From assembly GCA_014529385.2 (NCBI GenBank), contig CM043968.1:124579518-124643517 (forward strand): a stretch of 64,000 bases of DNA, in the 5' to 3' direction. This document shows, piece by piece, positions 57,569 through 64,000 of this stretch. Position 1 is the first letter of the stretch; the number at the start of each line of letters is the position of its first letter. A model generated the notes under the pieces. The model was not told where the DNA came from and did no database searches. It worked only from the letters and a program-made list of their open reading frames with translations. This DNA comes from Adiantum capillus-veneris. Lineage: Eukaryota; Streptophyta; Polypodiopsida; Polypodiales; Pteridaceae. A program made the position numbers and the translations under genes.

Positions 57569-59414
57569 CAAAGGAGATGGCTACTTTATTGCTTCTTGGT
57601 GGCTTAGGAAACTTTGTGGCTAGGGGTGTATCTCCGAAGCAAATACGCCTAGGGTTATCTATAACAGGCTTGGACACCAAACGAGAAATCAATGCAACAC
57701 ATGAACAAAAATTGCAACAATTGCACTTGAATAAAGAAAGAAGAGGAGAGTCGACACAAAGCAGCAGAGTTTCGCCCCAAAATCACTGGCTTCCAAGACT
57801 GGTGTCTTTTCTTATTGCTTGATCACCAAGTACAACTTGACGTTGGTCTCTCCTCTCTGCAAGGCTCCCAAGCTCATCTATCAGAGTGTAATGTGCAACG
57901 GAAGTGATTTATGGTGATATTCAGGATGAGTAGTCATTGCTGTTAGGTGCAACGAAATGATTGTTTGCGCTTTGCTCAAGATGAGTGCTCCGAACTGTGC
58001 TCAAGGTTCCTTTTAGTTCTTATGGAAGGGAGAGCCTTCCGTTCTTAGTGGAAAATGCTATGATCACGAACAAAGTGAATGGACAATGTGCGTGCAAGTG
58101 TATGAGACTGAGAGATAGAGAGAGAAGAGAGATACGACACCAGAGACGATGTAAAACCCTCCTCCGAAGGCCCCACTCTCGTCGGCGAGAGTGGTCTACT
58201 TTTTGATTGCACAAAGTGGTACAATGCGTATGCAATGGACTGATGCAACTTGGACTATGCCGATGACGACGACGACTTGATGGCTGAAATCTGAGATCTT
58301 CTAACTGCTGAAATTCGGGACTGTTTCGGTGGCTGAAAATGACTGTTTTGGCTGCGTTTTCATGGCTGAAATTGGGGGAACTTCTGCAAGCAACTTGGGA
58401 TGTATCTGCTACATTGCTATAGGCTGAAAACGCTGTGGTTCCGATGCGTGTTGGGCTGAAAACCAAAAACGCTGAGGCACCCTTGCTGCTAGGCAAAAAC
58501 GCTAGGCTGATCTAGGCCGGAAAGTCAAAACGCTGATGGGGCTTATTTGAGAAAACGCTAGCAACTGGAACTTGATGGCGATGATGGGGATCTACAGTCG
58601 CTAGGCAATGCTGGGAGACTGGCGATCACTGTTGGAAAACGCCAAGTCTTCGAGTAGGCGATGGATGGGGAAATCCAAAAACGCCAGAGTGCTGAGGGGG
58701 TACTACTGAGAAGTTGCCTGTTGAGCGGGAAGCTCCTGCTACCTCTTCTGCCAGAAAGTGCTAACTTGGATTTGCTTATATATTAACTTAGCAAAATTGC
58801 CCTACCTACTTTGTTGGAAAGTCACTTAAGTGAAAATACCAAAAATAGGGAATATAGGCTAAATGCACTGGAAAATTCCCTTGACTGAATCTGATGGATT
58901 ATGAAGGGAATACCGATGATCATGCTGTGCAACTAGAGGATATGCATCTATACTAAGTGACTAGGCATGCACGGTCTACGAATAGACTCACAAAAGTGCT
59001 AGATCACTTCTAAATCTAGACTGACTGGACTGACTGAACCCTGATCATGATGTAGCTTGTCCACGGACACATGGGGTTGGATGTGTCACGTGACAATTGC
59101 GTACTCAAGGATCCTTTTATTTCATGAGATGTGTGCAATAGACTAGAGAGAGAAGAGAGAGATACTATGAGTGATAGGAAGAGAAAGAAGACTAACACCG
59201 GATGGGGTCCCATCCCCCCTCCAAGGCCGCGGGCTGAAATCTAAAAACACTATATAGATTGGCTTGGATTTGCAACCATAGGCTGATTTAACGTCGACAA
59301 TGTTGAAACTGAAAACGCTAATGATAGGGGCTAAAATCTGCAACTTGCACCTCTCCATGATCTCACAAGGAATTAGATATCTTTTGTATGGGGGGCTAAA
59401 CAGAAGGAAGATTT
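57569..59414. other. Repeat-rich intron sequence, no gene
   Basis: No supported coding region. It contains a perfect 9-bp-stem hairpin CCACTCTCG-TCGG-CGAGAGTGG (58173-58194), a cluster of AAAACGC words (about 58427-58685), and at 58987-59094 a minus-strand copy of the sequence that ends the window. The 81-codon frame at 57577-57822 has no known motif. Confidence 0.5.
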
Positions 59415-60355
59415 TAAAAAGCTTAAGTACCTTCTCACCTATGGACCCATCCTCATTGTACTTGACCTTTGGAAACCATTTGAAGTGCATTGTGATGCTT
59501 CAGGCGATTGCATTGGCTTAGTTTTAAATCAAGAAGGCCACGCAATAGCTTATGAAAGTAGACGACTTCGTGATGCGGAGCTTCATGCTTCCAGCTATGA
59601 GAAGGAACTCAAGGCAATTATTCATGCTCTCTCTCAGTTTGGAAACACTACCTTCTAGGAGCAGATTATACAATCAAGATGGATCATCAAAGTCTTCGAT
59701 ATTTTCTCTCTCAACGTAATTTGTCTGAAAAGCAGATGAGGTGGGCCAATTTTCCTTCCATGTTTCACTTCCAAATTCTACACACTTCTAGTGGTGGTAG
59801 ATGCTCTCTCTCGATGGCCCCAAGTAAATGCTATAACGAGTATACATCATCAACAGTTGGAATCTCTATCGAGATGTACACTGACGACCCTAATTTCGGT
59901 GAAATCTGGCAACACTTTCAAATTGGTACATAAATTTTTCCCTTCTCTATTAAAGATGGTTACCTTCTTTATGTGCTGCGTCCACTTAGAACAAAGGTGA
60001 TGGATGAAGCACATGCTTCTCCTTACGCAGGACACAGAGGTATAATGTCCACAACACACGGCCTATAAAGATATTTTTATGGGCCAACACTACGAGCTGC
60101 TGGCTTGCTTCAATCCCCTACCGGTACCTCGAGTACCCTAGGAAAGTATTGTCGTAGATTTCATAATGGATTTGCCACAAACTCCGAATGCAAATGATGC
60201 AATCTACACTATCATAGACAAACTCAGTAAACAAGCTCATTTCATCCCGGTAAGAAAGAGCATTAAAGCTGATCACATGGACAAGATCTTTCTCGCCCAG
60301 ATTTTTAAGCACCATCGCATGCCCAGAACGATTATCAATGATCGCGACCCATAAA
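59415..60355 (+). pseudogene. Ty3/gypsy RNase H-integrase remnant
   Basis: The plus strand reads KKLKYLLTYGPIL, FEVHCDASGDCIGLVLNQEG, IAYESRRLRDAELHASSYEK (RNase H with its Asp and Glu), a stop near 59655, then VVVDALSRWPQVNAI. After a heavily decayed zinc region comes integrase core sequence IVVDFIMDLPQTPNANDAIY, DKLSKQAHFIPVRKSIKADH and PRTIINDRDP (first and second catalytic Asp), ending in a stop at about 60354. The RT part is not found upstream and no LTRs could be defined. It is an old fragment, distinct from Ty3 element 1. Confidence 0.85.
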
Positions 60356-61155
60356 TGACTGGAAATTTCTAACGAGCACTTTTACGAACTTAGGAACTAG
60401 GTGATCATTTGTCTTGAAGTTTTCTATGAAACCTAGATGGCGTTTCAGGCATTGACTGAAACCTCCCAAAACCTCTAAAAAACAATTTGAAACTTCTTGT
60501 TTCAAAATTCCATGGCTACTTTATCCTCCAGGGCCTGATGGCATACCCCTTGTTTCTACGACCTTGAATAGCCCTAACAAAGAAGAGATTCCTCTTGCTA
60601 TGTTGATGACATAGTATGAGAACTTTCTGCCTCTTGTATCTGATCAGATTGTATATGTTAGGAGATCTGAGAGGCTTAAAAACGAGAATTAATCTTGCTT
60701 TTAGTTGGATGTATCCAGATTTATTAGATTACTCCTCTATCAGTCAGCTTTATCTGGGAATGTGCCCTCGAGATGATTACACGATACTTTAAGGGGGGAG
60801 AGAAATGAAACGAAATGAAATGTTATATTAACGTCTTCAAAAGGCCAAAGTGACCTATGAGACCAGAAAGTTACAATGTGGTGGATCTGATACAAAGTCT
60901 GAGTAACAAAATAAAAATTCAACAGAATCCTAAGTTGCTAGATGTGAGATAAGCAACTAGTTGGGCTTGTGTAGGATATGAGTAGGGGGTAGGGGATGGA
61001 GTGAGTTGGGGGCTAAGACAACACAATGTAGGTATATCCTCAAAAAGAGCTAAATCACAGGAGATCCAGCATCAGTCGCTGGCAGATCTCATCCATGATC
61101 AGTAGTCTGATTGGGAGTCATGCATGCCGGGCCAAAGTGATCCGAATTCTCTGAT

Positions 61156-61191
<36 letters not shown>

Positions 61192-61737
61192 GGACAAGCG
61201 CAACAGGATGCAAAGCTTCTTTAACAAGGATACATAACTGAAGGCGCTACATCATTAAAGGTTCACTCATGGGCTGCCCAACTATTCAACTCCCCCTATG
61301 ATCCATAAATGTGGAGAATGAGAGACATATGCCCTTAAATAGGCCTCTGACATAAATGGCCTAAAAAGTGGGTGGCCGTACACACTGTGGTTACAGCCAC
61401 ATACACAAGAGATGAACCTCACAAAGACGGCAAAGCCACAAAGAAGCCCTGTCTCCCTAGGTCTAAGCACGAAACTCAGGAGATGGCCCTCAAAAACGAG
61501 GATCACCTGCTGACCTCTAATGAATAGGCACGATGGAAGCTCATACAGAATAGGAAGAAGTACTCGACCCTCAGTAAGGGGGAGAAATGATTAATCTAGA
61601 AGGGTGTACGGATTGATTTCTCCTTACTCAATGATTTGGGTCTAAAATACCTCCAAATAGACATTCATTTTATGGTGTGCTTTCCTCAAAAAAACAGATG
61701 GCAAAGAAAACAAGCATGCACCATCATCTCCACACTC
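60356..61737. other. Intron sequence near the 5' splice site
   Basis: No recognisable coding domain on either strand. It contains the (GA)15 microsatellite at 61159-61188. Confidence 0.45.
61159..61188. repeat. (GA)15 microsatellite
   Basis: A 30-bp uninterrupted GA tract inside the giant UMPS intron. Confidence 0.95.
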
Positions 61738-61740
61738 TGT

Positions 61741-61876
61741 ACTCAATGCAGATAGTGTGGCAGTTAGATAAAGGACATAGTATAAACTTACACTATCAGG
61801 TGCATTGTACTCAATGCAGATAGTGTGGCAGTTAGATAAAGGACATAGTATAAACTTACACTATCGGGTGCATTGT
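61741..61876 (-). repeat. UMPS: 68-bp tandem duplication across the UMPS splice donor
   Basis: ACTCAATGCAGATAGTGTGG at 61741 recurs at 61809 and the copies are near identical over the whole 68-bp unit, ending ACACTATC(A/G)GGTGCATTGTACT. The unit contains the exon end and donor GTAAGT. Two consensus donors therefore exist, at 61859-61854 and 61791-61786. Confidence 0.93.
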
Positions 61877-62114
61877 ACTGCTGACCCAAAGAATCTCCAC
61901 CACCACCTATTTGTACACCAGGAGTCATGTGTATTAGAGCTTGATTTCCTGGTCCCATGGGCCATGCAGCAGGATTAATAGAAATAAAGCCAATCACAAA
62001 ATCTAAATGCTCTGAGGCAATTTTTGCTGCTGCTGCTGTATAGTCTCCCTTTGCCAATGTACCCTTACAGCTCATTTCTGCAAGAAGCAACAATCCCCGA
62101 TCACGTTGCAGGCC
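61860..62114 (-). CDS. UMPS: UMP synthase exon (OMPDC central region)
   Basis: Eighty-five codons, phase 0 at both ends. The acceptor is TTTTTCAG before GGCCTGCAA and the donor is AGT|GTAAGT. It encodes [71 protein letters not shown] and NAPDS. The AEMS-G-LA-GDYT block and the PGVQ-GGD-LGQQYN block are diagnostic of eukaryotic OMP decarboxylase; the Gln and Tyr of GQQY contact the substrate phosphate in the family. The ISxNPAxW segment followed by an extra loop is plant-like. The exon continues in sense and phase to the exon at 22484-22615. If the duplicated downstream donor were used instead, 68 extra nucleotides would shift the frame and reach a stop. Confidence 0.96.
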
Positions 62115-62201
62115 CTGAAAAATATATATAATTTTTTCAAAATAAGAGCTTAATAAACCTTCCATTCAAAGAAGTTACCATAATCAAAAGGAGGTACCTA
62201 C

Positions 62202-62289
62202 TTTACATTTCAGCCCATCTATGATACCCGGGCCTGGGATAATGTGTGCATTTACAATGTCTGCCCACTCTGAAATCTTGAAAAGACCA
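62202..62289 (-). CDS. UMPS: UMP synthase exon (OMPDC)
   Basis: Eighty-eight bases: one base completing a Gly codon and 29 codons, [20 protein letters not shown] followed by GIIDGLKCK. The acceptor is CTGCAG and the donor [18 protein letters not shown] and PGPGII are conserved OMPDC strand and loop elements. The intron to the next exon is 87 bp (62115-62201). Confidence 0.95.
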
Positions 62290-62356
62290 CTGCAGACAAT
62301 TAAATTAAAGCCATGTTTTAACAGGCAACTTCCTACAAAAGCAACTCTAGTTTAGT

Positions 62357-62511
<155 letters not shown>

Positions 62512-62608
62512 TTATACGATCACCACCAAACATAAAATAATGAAGCCCTCTATTCTCATGCTACAACTCGAAATAAAAAGTCAATAGAACAAAAGCAGTC
62601 CATAATAC

Positions 62609-62692
62609 CAGCCTAAGCTTTGCACCAAATTCAGGAGTGAAATCTGGATATATGTCAACATGAGTCTTCAGCAAACAAATCTCAGGTCCCAC
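62609..62692 (-). CDS. UMPS: UMP synthase exon (OMPDC, upstream-most found)
   Basis: Twenty-eight codons, phase 0: [20 protein letters not shown] then EFGAKLRL. The acceptor is TTGCTCAG and the donor CTG|GTATTA. The Lys of LLKTHVDI is the first catalytic Lys of the OMPDC active site. Immediately upstream in this frame there is a stop (TGA), so the acceptor is required. The preceding exons (orotate phosphoribosyltransferase domain and the CxAxDVDT-type OMPDC start) were not found in 62693-64000 and must lie farther upstream. The five exons here total 213 residues of a protein that is usually about 470-480 aa in plants. Confidence 0.95.
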
Positions 62693-63600
62693 CTGAGCAA
62701 TTCAACCACTATGCAACATCAGTCCATCCAGAGTCATGTTTCGAATCCCATGCAGATAATTGAACAACTCGAAAAGTTTGTCAAGCCTGGGAATAACCCT
62801 GACAAAAGCACAGAAAATCAATGTTAAGGATATAGGATGCTATGAAAGATGTCCTTTGTCGTCGTAGCCACCAGTTCAATATACATGATCTAAGGTCAAC
62901 TCCCCTTATTGGAAAAGTTTCCAAATAATGTAGCTTTCAACCATGTCTGGCGTTTGAGAATGTTGGCGACAAAATGTATTACCTCTAGTTTCCCATAAAG
63001 TCATGCACTTCCCAAATTGACATTCAGCTAAATCATGTGAGACAGTATTTAAATTGTTTAACCCCTTCTGAAACATTTCATGGCTTAGGACTTTAGCTTG
63101 CATTGCTAGCATACTAAAACACTAATCAATTTCATAGAAATATACTTATACAAGGAAGTCCTCCACCTAATCATCCCCTTCAGCTTTGAATTGTAAATAT
63201 AAGCTTATAACTTTAAAGTTCATAGGATCAACAAGGCATCTTCACCAACAAAATATAAGAAGGGCACACACACTATCTGGAACACATAATCAATAATCAA
63301 GAGACCCACCTATGTGAAAAAAGAATGTTCAAATTTGAATCAAGAGGCAGACATTGTCAAAGGTGCTCCCGGTCTTGAGAGGAAGTTGGCTCGCGGTTGC
63401 AGACAAAATCATCATCATCATCACACAGCCGCGCCCTCCCTTTGCTGCCCCATCCCGCTCCCCCGACCAAACCCCCCCAAAGTTCTGTTTGTCGGATTTC
63501 AATCAACATCTCAACAGTTTTGCTTGGCGTTTTCGGTCCAGCACGAGAACGCCTTCTCTTCTTCGCCCTTACTTGAAGTGGCGAACATAGATGGAAGCTC
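62693..63600. other. Upstream intron or flank, no exon found
   Basis: I searched the minus strand for the missing OMPDC N-terminal blocks (NLCxAxDVDT, KNPxGxxLF) and found none. Frames on the plus strand at 63314-63628 are low-complexity in part (a short ATC run near 63408-63424) and show no domain. Confidence 0.5.
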
Positions 63601-63951
63601 GTGCTCCGCCTCAAAGGGACTCCAATGAAGTCCCCCTCGTCCAACCCTGCCAAGCCCACCATCCGACTTGCTTTGTCGCCAGCACAGCAAGGAGCCTCGC
63701 AGCAGAGGTGGAGCGCCTTCACTTCACCTCTGTCATCTACAAGATTATTGGCATCCGTCCCAATTGTGGAGCAAGACTGCCTTTTAGCGAAGGTGGGGAA
63801 GATCATTGACATCCAGCTTTTCAGGCGAGGATACTATCATATAGAGACTCCCGAGATGGCTGCCAAGATCATCTCGATGAGCCCGTTGGCTATCCAAGCA
63901 CTGTCACGTGCACATCTAACCCTATGTGCATGTGGACAAGCTACTTCATGA
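63601..63951 (+). other. Unrecognised 116-codon ORF in dispersed repeat
   Basis: Open from ATG 63601 to TGA 63951; contains ALSPAQQGASQQRWSAF and IDIQLFRRGYYHIETPEMAA. I do not recognise a family. The last 100 bp of the window (63902-64000) also occur, inverted and about 80 percent similar by eye, at 58987-59094, so the ORF probably belongs to a dispersed repeat. It could be the N-terminal or Gag-like part of a retroelement that continues beyond the window. Confidence 0.3.
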
Positions 63952-64000
63952 CAAGGGTTCAGACAGCCTAGCTTAGGAAGTGTTCTGGCACTTTTGTGAG

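Larger units (their letters stand above)
22616..61859 (-). other. UMPS: Giant UMPS intron, 39,244 bp
   Basis: The intron starts with donor GTAAGT (minus strand, 61859-61854) and ends with acceptor CAG (22618-22616). It joins ...QQYNAPDS to VIGERG... in phase 0. The other visible introns of the gene are 87, 136 and 100 bp. This one contains every large retroelement between 24.6 and 60.4 kb, in both orientations, including nested insertions. Inference: a single intron grew by repeated transposon insertion. Correct splicing was not tested. Confidence 0.88.

Noticed and set aside
57577-57822. 81-codon plus-strand ORF right after the large LTR element
   Set aside because: No recognisable domain, Gln/Lys-rich by chance, and located in repeat-derived intron sequence.
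62750-62880. Possible further UMPS exon upstream of 62692
   Set aside because: Minus-strand translation (RLDKLFELFNYLHGIRNMT) does not match OMPDC, and the frame has a stop before the 62692 acceptor.
63408-63424. ATC trinucleotide run encoding poly-His
   Set aside because: Too short to call a microsatellite of note and not in a supported gene.

Overview
This is a nuclear window from a land plant with a large, repeat-rich genome. The evidence is a eukaryotic gene with GT-AG introns and a plant-like UMP synthase protein, plus at least nine retroelements (Ty1/copia, Ty3/gypsy, LINE) and long (GA/CT)n microsatellites. Fern, lycophyte or gymnosperm would fit the 39-kb intron, but the sequence alone does not settle the lineage.

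The one host gene I can support is UMPS, uridine 5'-monophosphate synthase, on the minus strand. Four exons encoding most of the orotidine-5'-phosphate decarboxylase (OMPDC) domain lie at 61860-62692, separated by introns of 87-136 bp. The last coding exon, with the phosphate-gripping Arg and the stop codon, lies at 22484-22615. The intron between them is 39,244 bp (22616-61859), so about 60 percent of the window is one intron. The orotate phosphoribosyltransferase half and the first OMPDC catalytic Asp are upstream and were not found before the right edge.

Layout. 1-22483 is downstream of UMPS: AT-rich sequence, microsatellites, a candidate solo LTR (3233-4192), a copia 3' fragment (8126-8532) and a minus-strand copia element (9602-14040, TSD TCTTC) that has lost RNase H.

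The giant intron holds, from left to right: unassigned sequence (22616-24620); a minus-strand Ty3 element (24621-about 32397) whose integrase tail and chromodomain segments are each inverted in place and whose RT carries a 590-bp retroposon with a 14-bp TSD; a plus-strand LINE (32783-35660) split by a 516-bp hAT-like element; a second degenerate Ty3 gag region (35660-38010); and a minus-strand LINE (38040-39649) split by a copia element (39650-45169, TSD CTTTA).

The intron continues with a large non-autonomous LTR element (45657-57563, TSD GGCGG). A young, apparently intact copia element (46365-51655, TSD TTTAT, 1366-aa ORF) sits inside its 5' LTR. Last come a repeat-rich non-coding stretch and a Ty3 RNase H/integrase remnant (59415-60355). 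Right of UMPS (62693-64000) I see no further exon, only a dispersed repeat at the window edge that also occurs inverted at 59.0 kb.

The most interesting signals are the giant intron, a 68-bp tandem duplication over the 5' splice site that opens it, the paired in-place inversions in the Ty3 element, and a recurrent pattern of 30-120-bp tandem duplications across unrelated sequences.
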